A DNA stretch of 64,000 nucleotides, from positions 186,001-250,000 of the forward strand of contig CAWCVL010000005.1 of NCBI GenBank assembly GCA_963798985.1, given 5' to 3'. This stretch comes from JACCTU01 sp963798985 (GTDB taxonomy: Bacteria > Actinomycetota > Thermoleophilia > Gaiellales > Gaiellaceae). Below are positions 34,549-45,290 of the stretch, piece by piece. Made by a program: the position numbers and the translations under genes. Positions within the stretch are counted from its first letter, which is position 1. Each line of letters starts with the position of its first letter. The notes below the pieces were generated by a model. The model did no database searches. It worked only from the letters and a program-made list of their open reading frames with translations, and had not been told where the DNA came from.

Positions 34549-37500
34549 CTAGGGGGCGAGGGCGGTTTCGGCGCCGAGCGCGCCCGCGAGCTGGGCCCGC
34601 GACGGGATCCCGAGCTTGCGGTAGACGCTCGAGAGGTGCACCTCGACCGTCTTGGGGGTGACGAAGAGCGCCTGGGCGATGTCGCGGTTCGTCATCTCCT
34701 TGGCGGCCATGCCGGCGACCCGGCGCTCGCTCGGGGTGAGGGCGTCCAGCCCGCTGAGCGCCACGCGGCGCGGACGAGCGCCGGTCGCCATCAGCTCGTC
34801 CTGGGTGCGGGCCGCGAGCGTGGCCGACTCGCCGCGGTGGGCGAGCTCGAGCGCCTGCCTGAGGTACTCCCGCGCGTCGGAGCGGCGGTTCGCGCGCCTG
34901 AGCGCCGATCCCAGCTCGAGCAGTCCCCGAGCCCGCTCGAGAATCGCCTCGGAGTCACGCAGCAGGGCGACGGCCTCCTCGAGCAGCTCGATCCCGGGCT
35001 CCCCGCCTTCGATCATCCCGGCGACGCGAAGCGCCTTCGCCAGGGCGCGCGATGCGCCCCAGCGGCGTGCCAGCTCGACCTCCTCGGCCGCGAGCCGCTT
35101 CGCCTCGTCGGTCTCTCCGAGCTGGTGGTGCGCGAGCGCCATCTGCGAGCGCCATGCGATCACCGCCGGGTTCGTCCCCCCGAGCGCCTCGTAGACCTGC
35201 CGCCCTTTCTCGAACTCGGCGATCGCGTCGCGGTAGCGGCCCTGGAGGTAGCGCAGTGTGCCGCGCGAGTCGTAGACGAACGAGTGCTCACGCGCGAGCT
35301 CGGGCAGCGCGTCGACCTGGGCGAGCGTCTCGATCGCCGCCTCGAGATCGCCGCGCTGCATCTGCGCGTCCGCGAGAAAGGCGAGCGCGTACGGCAGTCC
35401 GCTGGCGAGCCCGTGCTGGCGGCTCGACTCGACCGCGTTCTGCAGGTCCGCCTCGGCCTCGCTCAGGTCGCCGGTGAAGATATGCAGGTAGCCCCGGAAG
35501 ATCGACGCCACGGCGAATGCCGAGATCGAGCCGCGGATCCGCGCGTCGGCGAACGCATCGTCGAAGATCGCGCGTGCGGTCTCCCACGAGTCCGCGACCG
35601 TGAGCGTGACGGTCGAGAACGCGAACGCCGGATTGTCCTGCGAGAAGAGCGCACCACCGGCGACCGCGCGCTCGGCGTAGTCGACGCACATCGCTCGGTC
35701 GCCGAGCGTCCTTGCGCCGTCGAACGCGAGCAGGCCGAGCAGCTGGCGCGAGCCGATGTCGTCGCCGAGCGGCAGCTTGCGCACCCGCTCGATCTGCTTT
35801 CGCGCCAGCGGGTAGAGCGGCGCGAAGATCAGGGTGACGGTCAGCAGACCTGCTTCGAGACGACGGCAGAGGTCGAGGTCGCTCTCGCCGACCGACTCGA
35901 TCGCGGCCTCGAGCACCTGGACGGCCTCCTCGACCTGAAGGCTGTAGAGCAGCGTGCGGCCAAGGTCGAGCGCGATGCGGGCCTTGCCGATCGTGTCGGT
36001 CGTGAGCGCATGCGCCTCGCGCAGGTGCCGCGCAGCGAGCGGGCTGTCGACCAGGCGCTCCGCGAGGCCGAGCCGGTAGAGCAGCTCGGCACGATCGGCG
36101 TTCTCGAGCGGCTCGTCCGCCGCGCGCCGGAGGTACGACGCGGCGGCGTCGGGGTCACCCTTGGCGAGCGCGCGGTCGGCCGCCTGGCGGAGCGTCGAGA
36201 TCCCGTCCTCGATCGAGCCCGGCCGGGTCAGCAGCAGATGCGCGGCGACCTGCTCGGTCGGTGCGTTCGCGTCGGCGAGCAGCGCAGCCGCGGCTGCGTG
36301 CTTTCGTTCGCGTTCGGCTCCGTTCAGCTCCGCGTAGACCGACGCACGCACGACCGGGTGCACGAACGCAAGGCGACGCTCCACGCGCAGCAGTCCGTTC
36401 CGCGCGAGCGTCGCGGCGGTGTGCGCAGCGAGCTCGCGGTCGACGCCCGCGAGCGTCGCGGCGTCGGAGAGGCGCACGTCGTCCCCGAGGACGGCGACCG
36501 CCTGAGCGAGCGAGGTCGCCTCGACCGGGAGACGTGAGAGCCGGAGGCTGACCGAGCGCGAGACGGCCTCGGGGCCGATCTCGTACACGCGCTCCGCGTT
36601 CTTCGCCTTCGGCGCGATCCCCTCGCTCGAGAGCGCGTCGAGGAGCGCGCCCAGGAGCAGCGGGTTCCCGCCGGTCGCCTCGTGACAGGCGTCAGCGAAC
36701 TCGACGTCGACGTCGCGCGCAAGCGTCTCGCGGATCAACGACGCCGCCGCGTGCAGGGTCAGCGTCTGCGGACGGATCACGACCGCACCCGGGTCGGCGA
36801 CCATCTCGGCAACGAGCGCCTCCTCGTTCGACTGGGCGGATGGGCGCGTGCCCGCGACCACGAGAATCGGCAGACCCTCGAGGCGACGCGCGGTGTAGCT
36901 GAGCCAGCGGAGCGATGCGGCGTCGCCCCAGTGCAGGTCGTCGACCGCGATCAGCAGCGGCTGGCGCGTCGCGAGGTTCCCCGCGAGCCAAAACAGGCCG
37001 TGCAGCGTCGCGAACGAGTTGTCCGCGAGCGCCTCCGGATCGCTCAGCCCGCGCTCGTCGAAGAGCGGAGCGGAGAGCGCGGCGGCGCCGGTGAGCCACT
37101 CTTCGCGCTCCTCCGGCGCCGCGAGCGCGAGCACGGGCTCGAAGAGCTGTCGCACGACCCCGAACGAGAACTCGTGCTCTCGCTCGCCGCCTCGTGCGGT
37201 CAGGACGCGCATCCCCGCCTGGGACGCGAGCGAGCGCGTCTCGCCGACGAGGCGGGTCTTCCCGATCCCCGCGTTGCCCTCGATCGCGACGAAGCGGCCG
37301 TTGCCGCCGCGCGCGACCTCGATCATCGCGCGGAGCGCTGCGAGCTCTGCCTCGCGCTCGAGCAGTGCCGGGCCGCCGGGCGCGACGACCGGGCCTGCGC
37401 GCGTCGTGAGCGGCGGGAAGGAATCGGCGAGCCCCGGCACGACGAGCTGGTGGAGACGCTCCGGCCGGTCGAGACCCTCGAGGCGGTTCTCACCGAGGTC

Positions 37501-37957
37501 GCGAAGGGAGACGTCGCGCGGAAGGTCGTGCTCCACCAGCCGCGCGGTCGTCGACGAGAGGAGGATCTGCCCGCCGTGGCCCGCGTCGCCGATCCGCGAC
37601 GCCTGGTGGACTGCGAAACCGACGTACCCGTCCTCGCCGAGCGTCGCCTCGCCCGTGTGGATGCCCATGCGCACGCGCAGGACGGTCCGGTCCGGCCATT
37701 CCTGGCGAGCGAGCGCCTGCTGTCCCGCGATCGCTCCCTGGACGGCGGCGCCCGCGCTGCGGAAGACCGCGAAGAAGGAGTCGCCCTGGCGGTCGATCTC
37801 GACTCCACCGGCCTCGTCGAAGGCCTGCCGGAGGAGCTCGTTGTGGATCGACAGGACGCCGCCGTAGTCGTCGCGCCCGAGGTCCTTCAGCAGCTCGGTC
37901 GAGCCCTCGATGTCGGAGAACAGGAACGTGACCGTGCCGGCAGGGAAGCGCGCTCAT
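34549..37957 (-). CDS. Large regulator: cyclase-homology, AAA ATPase, TPR and LuxR HTH domains
   Basis: About 1135 residues once a +1 error at codon 5-6 (near 37947) is removed, giving the usual MSALP-GTVTFLFSDIEGST start. A class III cyclase-like domain (about 5-180) has FSDIEGST and QGDSFF Asp residues, but the usual catalytic Asn is replaced in VHQASRIG, so activity is doubtful. An AAA domain (Walker A EGNAGIGKTRLVGE) and a long helical repeat region follow. The C-terminal LuxR helix-turn-helix has LTPSERRVAGMAAKEMTNRD. This is a LAL/MalT-like activator architecture. Its target is not evident; it is unrelated in strand to its immediate neighbours except the cupin operon downstream. Confidence 0.85.
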
Positions 37958-37963
37958 GGTCGA

Positions 37964-37969
37964 AGGCTA
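37964..37969 (-). promoter_or_regulatory. Candidate -10 box of the LuxR-type regulator
   Basis: Minus-strand TAGCCT ends six bases before the ATG at 37957. This also supports that ATG over later starts. Confidence 0.4.
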
Positions 37970-37997
37970 AGAGTAGGGACGAACGTGCCCGTCGCGG

Positions 37998-39379
37998 CTA
38001 ACGACGCCGCGCTCGTCGCGGGGTTCGCCGCCGCGTGCGCGAACGCTCGAGTGCGGCCGCAGCCTGCTCCGCGAGGAGGTCGACGGGCAGCGGGCCTTCT
38101 TCCTCGGGCTCCGGCTCTGGTTCCGGCTCTGGCTCGGGCTCTGGCTCGGGCTCCGGCTCCGGCTCGGGCACCGCTGCGACCACGATCGGCAGCGGCTCGT
38201 CGGCGTCGGCGTGTTCCTCGGCCGCCGGGCGGCGGAACCAGCTGTGCCGCGGCGGCTCGACCAGCTGCTCCTCTGTCTCGACCTGCTGCTCGGGCTCGGG
38301 CTCGAGCTGGATGCTCGTCGGCTTCGAGCGCGGGCAGCTCCGCCTCCTGCTCCCACGGATCGAGGCGTTCCTCGGACTCGACCGGCACCGCCGCTGCCTC
38401 CGGTTCCGGCTCCACCGGGGCGACCGCCTCGCGGCGACGGCCGAAGAGGCCGAAGCGCCGCCGACGCTCCCCGTCCGACGGCTCGGCGAGCTCCGCCATG
38501 GGCTCGGCCGGCTGCTCCTCGACGTCGACGGCCTCGACTGGCTCCTCCGGCAGCTCGGACTGCAGGGACTCGTCCGGAACCGCCTCGGCCACGGGCTCCG
38601 GCTCGCTCGACGACGGACACAGCCTCCGCGACAGGCGGCTCCTCGGGCTCGGGCTCCGCCGGCTCGGCGACCGCAGCCTCCACCTCGACGACGTCGGGTT
38701 CCGGCTCGACGGCTTCCGGCTCTGGCACGTCGACGACCTCGACGACCGCGTCGTCGAGCATGGTCAAGGCCTCGGGACCCTCCTCCGGCGCGACCCAGGC
38801 CTCGCCGACCGGAAGCTCGGCCGACTCGTCGCGGTCGAGGTTGGGCGCCGCGGCAGGCGCCGCCGCTTGCGGGATCGCCCGCTCGCGTGCGGCCACCCAC
38901 TCGAGCAACAGCACCACGCCGAGCGCGAGACCCATGACGAGGACGATCGTCTGCGCGGACCAGCCGGCGACACCGACGACGACGCCGATCACGATCAGGA
39001 AACTGAACTCAGCCGCGAGCCGCAGGAAGGACGGCGGCAGCGTCCACTCGCTCACGCGCCCACGCGAGGCGCCGCTGCCTGCGTACCCGGATCCGCCCTG
39101 CCAGGACTGCACCGTCCAGCCGGACCCGCGGATGTTCCGCAGCTCGGCGCGGAGCTCGGCGGAGGTGCGCTGGAAGACCTCGACCGCCTCGAGCGTGCTC
39201 AGGGTCGCGTCGAGCTGGGCCGCGTGCCGGTAGAAGGCGTCGAAGGCCTCGCGCACCTTCTCGCGGTCGTAGCCCTGCTCGGCGACCGGCAGGTCCTCGA
39301 CCCTGGGCAGGGGCGTCGTGCGGCGCTCGGGCTCACGCGGCGTCGCGGGCTCAGGCGCAGGCCACTCGGCGTCGCTCAT
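37998..39379 (-). CDS. Acidic Pro-Glu-rich membrane protein (two frameshifts)
   Basis: About 459 residues when two +1 errors (near 38620 and 38310) are removed. The N-terminal 120 residues look helical (EKVREAFDAFYRHAAQLDAT). Two adjacent hydrophobic helices follow (about 140-185). A long acidic tail rich in Pro-Glu includes a run of about ten Pro-Glu dipeptides, and the C-terminus is Arg-rich (RTRRRTPRRARRR). It resembles cell-division or envelope-organising proteins only in composition; no family is recognised. It is in the same open frame as the segment upstream at 39380-39697. Confidence 0.5.
38103..38169. repeat. Low-complexity hexanucleotide repeat encoding Pro-Glu dipeptides
   Basis: About eleven imperfect copies of GGCTC[CTG] with a six-base period, read on the minus strand as alternating Pro and Glu. 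Such tracts vary in copy number easily. Confidence 0.7.
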
Positions 39380-39697
39380 CCGCCAAGTATGACCACGGGC
39401 CGAAGAACCTAGTCGACACTCGACGAGCGGGAGCGCGGGCGCGACCAGCCGACGGCCCCCGACCTCGTAGACGACGTCCACGCTGTCGTTCTGCCGGTAC
39501 GTCCCCGCGATCCCCAGGATGATGCTCAGCCAGCGCCAGAACCCGAGCCGTCCTTCGCGGGCGAGCTGACGTTCGAACACGAGCGAATCGTCACGACGGA
39601 CGTAGTCGCGGCCCTCGACCTGCGGGACGCCGTTCACATAGACCTCGATCCCACCCCTGATCCCGGGCGGCAGGTCCACCCTCGTCTTTGCGCTCAC
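39380..39697 (-). CDS. Conserved hypothetical segment with membrane-associated helix
   Basis: From a GTG at 39697: TRVDLPPGIRGGIEVYVNG, then DYVRRDDSLVFERQLAREG, FWRWLSIILGIAGTYRQND and VDVVYEVGGRR. It looks like a compact domain of about 90 residues with one amphipathic or membrane helix. There is no stop before the ATG of the next protein at 39379, so it may be its N-terminal domain, or a +1 error may hide a stop: the shifted frame ends at a TAG near 39410. It diverges from coxB with only ten bases between starts. Confidence 0.45.
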
Positions 39698-39707
39698 CCC
39701 TCATAGA

Positions 39708-40670
39708 ATGCCACCGGCTGTGCGCCGCCTCGCTTCGATCGCCGCTGTCGTCCTCGGTGCGCTCGCGTTTGCGGCGCCGGTCCTGGCGGACAACGCGGGC
39801 CTGACGCCGGTCGACCCGAAGTCTCCGAACGCCGAGGCGATCAACGACCAGTATTACCTGCTGCTCGGCGTCACGGGCATCGTCTTCTTCGCGGTCGAGA
39901 TCGCACTCGTCGTCTTTCTGGTCAGGTACCGCCGCCGCAACCGGCCCGTCGACGCCGAGGGCCCGCAGATCCACGGAAACACCCGGCTCGAGCTGCTCTG
40001 GACGATCGTGCCGGTGTTCCTCGTGACAATCGTCGTCGGCTACGTCTTCTACACGCTGCCCAACGTGACCGACGTGTCGAGAGCGGCCGGCGAGGAGAAC
40101 CTCGTGATCGACGTCGAAGGCCGTCAGTTCTACTGGGAGTTCCGCTATCCCGACGGACGCATCACGTACGACACGATGGTCGTGCCCGTCGAACGCACCG
40201 TCGAGTTGAACGTGACCGCGCCCGACTTCGACGTGATCCACTCGTGGTGGATCCCGGCGCTCGGCGGGAAGATCGACGCAATCCCCGGGAGGCTCAACCA
40301 CACCTGGTTCCGTGCGGAGGCGCAAGGCGAGTACGAGGGCAACTGCGCCGAGTTCTGCGGGCTGCAGCATGCGGAGATGACGATGCTCGTGCGAGCGGTC
40401 GACGCGTCCTCGTACGAAACCGAGCTTGCGCGACTCGCCGGAAGCGGGCAGGCGCAGTTCGAGGCGACCTGCGCGAAGTGCCACAACCTGCGCGGGCCTC
40501 AGCTCGTCGGGCCGACGCTCGGGGGCAACCCGACGCTTGCCGACCACGCGGCACTCGCGACCCTCTTGCGCGAAGGGCGCGGCGAAATGCCCGCGATCGG
40601 GCGCGACTGGAGCGACGCGCAGCTCGACGCGCTCTTCGCCTACACACGCAGCGTGGGAGGCGGGCAGTAG
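39708..40670 (+). CDS. coxB: Cytochrome c oxidase subunit II with fused cytochrome c domain
   Basis: 320 residues. A signal peptide (to about VLADN) and two helices (about 47-70 and 92-115) are followed by the CuA domain. Its ligands are visible in HSWWIPALGGKID and NCAEFCGLQHAEM (Cys-x3-Cys, His, Met). A C-terminal cytochrome c domain (about 235-320) has the heme motif CAKCH and a likely Met ligand in GEMPAIG. It accepts electrons for CoxA. The start could also be the GTG four codons later. Confidence 0.95.
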   Translation: MPPAVRRLASIAAVVLGALAFAAPVLADNAGLTPVDPKSPNAEAINDQYYLLLGVTGIVFFAVEIALVVFLVRYRRRNRPVDAEGPQIHGNTRLELLWTIVPVFLVTIVVGYVFYTLPNVTDVSRAAGEENLVIDVEGRQFYWEFRYPDGRITYDTMVVPVERTVELNVTAPDFDVIHSWWIPALGGKIDAIPGRLNHTWFRAEAQGEYEGNCAEFCGLQHAEMTMLVRAVDASSYETELARLAGSGQAQFEATCAKCHNLRGPQLVGPTLGGNPTLADHAALATLLREGRGEMPAIGRDWSDAQLDALFAYTRSVGGGQ

Positions 40671-42300
40671 TGGCCGTTCGCGCCGAGCCGATCTACCCGG
40701 TGCCCTGGTACCGCGGGCGCTTCGTAAGCTGGCTCGTCACCACCGACCACAAGCGGATCGGGATCCTCTACATCTGGACGAGCCTCGCGTTCTTCCTGCT
40801 CGGCGGAGTGATGGCGCTGTTGATCCGCACCGAGCTGCTGACGCCCGAGACCGCGGACTTCGTGAGCAGGCGGACGTTCAACCAGCTCTTCACGATGCAC
40901 GGGCTGACGATGGTCTTCCTCGTCATCGTCCCGATCCTCGCCGGGTTCGGGAACTACCTCCTACCGCTGATGATCGGAGCGCGGGACATGGTCTTCCCGC
41001 GGCTGAACGCGTTCTCGTACTGGACGTTCCTGCTCGGCGGCATCGTGCTCTACGGCTCGTGGTTCTCGGCGGGCGGCGCAGCGGACACCGGTTGGTACCT
41101 CTACCCGCCCTACGCGACGCGCACCGGTACGTCAGTCGACCTGACGATCCTCGCGCTGCATCTGTTGGCCGTGTCGTCGCTCGCGGGCGCGATCAACTTC
41201 GTCGCCACGGTGCACACGATGCGCACCGCAGGCATGACGTGGATGCGCATGCCGCTGTTCGTGTGGACGATCTACACCTACGCCTGGCTGCTGATCCTCA
41301 CGCTGCCGGCCGTCGCCGCCGCGCTGACGATGCTGCTGCTCGACCGGACCGCGGGCACCCACTTCTTCCTGCCCGACGAGGGCGGCGACCCCGTGCTCTA
41401 CCAGCACATGTTCTGGTTCTTCGGCCACCCCGAGGTCTACGTCATGATCCTGCCCGCGTTCGGGATCGTCTCCGAGGTGATCCCCGTGTTCGCGCGAAAG
41501 CCGATCTTCGGCTACGCGGCGATCGCCTTCTCGACCATCGGCATCGCGTTCGTGTCGCTGCTCGTGTGGGCGCACCACATGTTCGCCGTCGGGCTGCCGA
41601 ACTTCCTGAACGGCTTCTTCATGATCGCCTCGGTGCTCGTCGGCGTGCCGACCGGCATCAAGATCATCAACTGGCTCGCCACGCTCTGGCGCGGCAACAT
41701 CACCTTCGCGACGCCGATGCTCTTCGCGCTCGGCCTCATCTCGGTGTTCACGATCGGCGGACTGACCGGGATCATGGTCGCCGCGTTCCCGTTCGACTGG
41801 CAAGTGCACGACACGTACTTCGTCGTCGCGCACATGCACTACGTGTTGTTCGGCGGCTCGATCTTCGGCATCTTCGCGGGCCTCTACTACTGGTGGCCGA
41901 AGCTGTTCGGGCGCATGCTCGGAGAGAGCCTCGGCAAGCTCAACTTCTGGCTCTACTTCATCGGGATCAACCTGACCTTCGGGCCGCAGCACTTCCTCGG
42001 GCTGCTCGGAATGCCGCGGCGCGTCGCGGGCTACCGCGATGCGCCGTGGTGGGAGACCTGGAACGTGGTCTCGACCATCGGCTCGTTCACGCTCGCGCTC
42101 GGCACGCTCGTGTTCCTCGTGAACGTCTGGCGCTCGCGCAAGTCGCGCCGCGTCGGGAACGACCCGTGGCTCGCCGACACGCTGGAGTGGTACACGACCT
42201 CTCCGCCGCCCGAGCACAACTTCGACAAGGTCCCGTACATCTCGAGCCCGCGTCCCTTGCGCGACCTCCGACTGCGGCTGCGAGGAGCGAGATCAGGTGA
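40670..42300 (+). CDS. coxA: Cytochrome c oxidase subunit I (C-terminal frameshift)
   Basis: GTG 40670 overlaps the coxB stop by one base. Twelve helices are expected; seen are the low-spin heme His in TMHGLTMVFL, the CuB/cross-link motif WFFGHPEVYV, the HH pair in WAHHMFAVG and the heme/CuB His pair in FVVAHMHYVLFGG. K-channel residues lie in the region PTGIKIINW. The core up to about 42240 is intact. The frame as given does not stop; a shift near 42258 ends it at TGA 42298-42300, overlapping ctaB. Terminal oxidase of aerobic respiration in the cytoplasmic membrane. No coxC is seen here. Confidence 0.93.
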
Positions 42301-43478
42301 CGCCCGGGCCCCTGGCTTCGCCTGTGCGGCCTGGCCGCGACCGCGGCCGCCGCCGCGACCGTGGCGAGCGGGTCGCTCGGGGTCGCGCACCGCGCGCTCG
42401 CCGCGATCGCGCTGCCGCCGCTCGTCGCGACTCGTCGTCGCGGCCTGGCGCGCGCACCCGCGGCTGCTGCCCTGGACGCTCGCGTCGCTCGTCTCCTTCC
42501 TGGTCGCGATCGGGACCTGGTGGGCCGGCGCCGTGCACGTCGCCGCCGCTGCGGTTGCGCTCGCGGTGATCGCGGCGACCACCGTGCAGCTCTTCCGTGG
42601 GGAGCGCGTCCCCGCCGGCTCCTGGCGCGACTACGTGACGCTGACGAAGCCGAGGATCATGTCGCTGCTGCTCCTGACCGGCGCGTGCGGGATGTTCGTC
42701 GGCGCCGGCGGTGTGCCGCCCCTCGGCGACGTCGCCGTGCTGCTCGTCGGCCTCGCGCTCGCGTGTGGCGGAGCGAGCGCGCTCAACCACGTCCTCGACG
42801 CGGACATCGACAAGCTGATGGGCAAGCGCACGCGCTCGCGGCCCGTCGCGACCGGGCGGATCGCGCCCGAGCGCGCGCTCGAGTTCGGGCTCGCGCTGTC
42901 CGCGCTCTCGTTCGTGCTGCTCGCGAGCTTCGCCAACGTGCTCACCGCCGTGCTCGCGCTCGTCGGCAACCTCTTCTACGTCTTCGTCTACACGCGCTGG
43001 CTCAAGCGCACGACGCCGCAGAACATCGTGATCGGCGGCGCCGCCGGCGCGGTTCCGCCGCTCGTCGGCTGGGCGGCGGCGACCGGCGACCTCACGCTTC
43101 CGGCGCTCGCGCTCTTCGCGATCGTCTTCTTCTGGACGCCGCCGCACTTCTGGGCGCTCGCGCTGCTGATCAAGCGCGACTACCAGGCGGCGCGGGATCC
43201 CGATGCTTCCCGTCGTCCGCGGCGAGCGCGAGACCGTCCGGCAGATCCTGCTCTACACGATCGTGCTGATCGCGGTGACGCTCGTGCCGGTCGCGTTCGG
43301 GATGTTCGGGGCGCTGTACCTCGTCGCGGCGGTCGCGCTGGGCGCTGCGTTCCTCTGGCTCGCGTGGCGGCTGCGGCGCGAGCTCGTTCCCGCTCGCGCG
43401 GCGGTGCTGTTCCACTACTCCCTGGCCTACCTCGCGTTGCTCTTCGTCGCCATGGCCGTCGACCCCTTGATCGCGTGA
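42297..43478 (+). CDS. ctaB: Heme O synthase (protoheme IX farnesyltransferase), three frameshifts
   Basis: The main part has the prenyltransferase motifs YVTLTKPRIMSL, ALNHVLDADIDKLMGKRT and VYTRWLKRTTPQNIVIGG. After a +1 shift near 43200 it continues MLPVVRGERETVRQIL with further helices to the stop at 43478. Upstream, removing two more single bases gives an extra N-terminal hydrophobic region (LRLCGLAATAAAAATVASG, VAHRALAAIA) reaching GTG 42297. Corrected length 392 residues, about 90 longer than standard CtaB. It farnesylates heme b for the oxidase encoded upstream. Confidence 0.85.
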
Positions 43479-43595
43479 ACGACCCGGAGACCGCCCGCAG
43501 GGGCTTGCGCATCGGCTGGGGCCTGTTTGCCCTGTTCCTGGTGCTCTCAGGCGGCTCGTTCGGCGGTCGCGCTGCTCTACCTGGCCCTGGATTAG
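43475..43595 (+). CDS. Small single-pass membrane protein of the oxidase operon (39 aa)
   Basis: GTG 43475 overlaps the ctaB stop (GTGA). The peptide begins NDPETARRGLRIGWGLFALF and, after removal of one G near 43561, ends VALLYLALD at TAG 43593-43595. One transmembrane helix. Its overlap with ctaB suggests a small oxidase-associated subunit or assembly peptide, but no family is recognised. Confidence 0.5.
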
Positions 43596-43631
43596 CTCAA
43601 GTTCGACAGGCCAGACGCCGAATGGAGGGTT

Positions 43632-45250
43632 GTGAAGGCTCGCCTCCTCTGCACCGCGCTGCTCGCGTGCGCCCTCGCCGCGATTCTGAGCCCGGCCGCC
43701 GGCGCTGCCCGCGACCCAGTGCTCCCGGGCCGCGACCCAGTGCTCCCGGACACGTTGACGAGCGCTCACTTCCAGGTCCACTTCAACGGCGACGACGACT
43801 TCGACTACCGGATCAACGTCATGCAGGCGAACGACCTCGCGGCATGGGCCGAACGCGCATATGCCACGTACGTCTCGTGGGGCTACACGCCGCCGCTCGA
43901 CGACGGCGACGGCCGCACCGACTTCTACGTCAAGACGATGGCTGAACAAGACCTGGGGAAGCGCCGCGTCGGACAGCCCGTTCGCGCTCACCAGCCCGGC
44001 GTACGCGACGGTGAACGCGAAGCTCGGACTCGACGAACGCAAGATCGCCCATCTCGTGTTCCATGTCTTCCAGGCGGCAGGCTGGAACCCGCTCGACTTC
44101 TGGCTGCGCGAGGCGGGAGCCGAGTGGGCCGCGTTCCGCCTGCTCGGGTTCCCGATGACGGTGTACTCGGATGAGACGAACGAGGCAGTGCCGATCACCG
44201 CTTCCTTCGCCCGCACGGCGATTCCGCTCGACTGCGTCGGCGAACAGTGCGGCGACACGATCTACGAGCAGGGCTACTACCAGGCGTGGCCGTTCTTCGC
44301 GTACCTCGGCGAACGCTTCGGCACGCAGATTGTGAAGGAGATCCACGACCGCGGACCTGTGCTCGGCGACCCGAACGCACTCGGGTTGGACTTCGTGGAC
44401 CAGGTGCTCACCGCCAAGGGGGCTCATCTCGCCGACGTCTTCAACGACTGGACGACCGCCGCGATGTCGGGGAGCTACGTCGCGCCCGGGCTGAAGGGCA
44501 CGACGCCGCAGACCTGGACCACGCTCGCGACCGGTATCAGCGGGGGACAGCTCGCCCCGACGACGGTCTCGGTAAACCATCTGTCCGTCCGGTACGTCGG
44601 TCTCCAACGCGGCTCCGCCGGCAGCTCGGGGCCGTGTCACCCTGCGACCCTGACGTTGAACGTCGCGCTCCCGGCTCGGCGTCCACTCCCGACCGCACTT
44701 CTATTGGCCGGCGACCGGCAGTGTCCCGATTCCACTCGCGGTCACCGGCTCCACCGCGACTCTCAACGTTCCATGGGACACGTGCACGTGGTCCGCGCAG
44801 GGCCTCCTCTCGCTCCCGAACGCCGGCCGGGAGCATCGACGGCGTCGAATTCACGGTGTCGGGGACGCTGACCGTCGACAAGACGCGGCTCGCAACGTCG
44901 ACGCCCCCACCCGCCGGCTCCTACACGGGTCCCGTCGTCCCGACCCCGGTCGGCGACGAGCCGCCATCGATAGCGCTCTACGGGCCTGAGACGCTTCGGG
45001 TCTCGAAGAAGAAGCGCGTCGTTCGCGCTCGTCGTGTTCTCGAGCGGCGATGGCAGGCTCAACGCGAGCCTCGGCGCGCTCTCGCTCGGAACGCGGAGTC
45101 TGCGCACCGGGAACAACGACCTGCGCTTCACCCTCCCGCGAAACGTCACGCGAACGCTCGCGGCCGTGAGCCGGTTGACGTTGACGAGCGTCTCGATCCG
45201 CGGGCACGCGCGGCGCGACCGTCACGCGCAAGCTCGTCCTGACGAAGTAA
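43632..45250 (+). CDS. Secreted protein, possibly peptidase-like fold (five frameshifts)
   Basis: A GTG start after GGAGG opens a signal peptide (LLCTALLACALAAILSPAAGA) followed by a duplicated seven-residue unit RDPVLPG. The domain then reads HFQVHFNGDDDFDYRI, LDDGDGRTDFYVKTM and later HLVFHVFQAAGWNP, WLREAGAEWAAFRLLG, QGYYQAWPFFAYLGERFG. This pattern recalls secreted metallopeptidase-like proteins, but the usual HExxH is not present, so I do not claim activity. The C-terminal third looks beta-rich. Removing five single bases gives a continuous 537-residue protein ending RKLVLTK. Confidence 0.5.
43710..43749. repeat. Tandem duplication of a 21-bp unit inside the signal-peptide boundary
   Basis: CGCGACCCAGTGCTCCCGG occurs at 43710-43728 and 43731-43749 with a 21-bp period, duplicating Arg-Asp-Pro-Val-Leu-Pro in frame. 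Confidence 0.7.
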
Positions 45251-45290
45251 CGTCGCGCGCACGAGCGCGCACGACGGCATCTTCCTCGCC

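Noticed and set aside
40244..43945. A single 1233-residue open frame spanning coxA and ctaB
   Set aside because: It joins two separate genes through GC-rich out-of-frame sequence; family boundaries and overlapping GTGA starts show distinct genes.
43632..45250. Zinc metallopeptidase assignment
   Set aside because: HLVFHVFQ lacks the HExxH metal motif, so activity cannot be supported.
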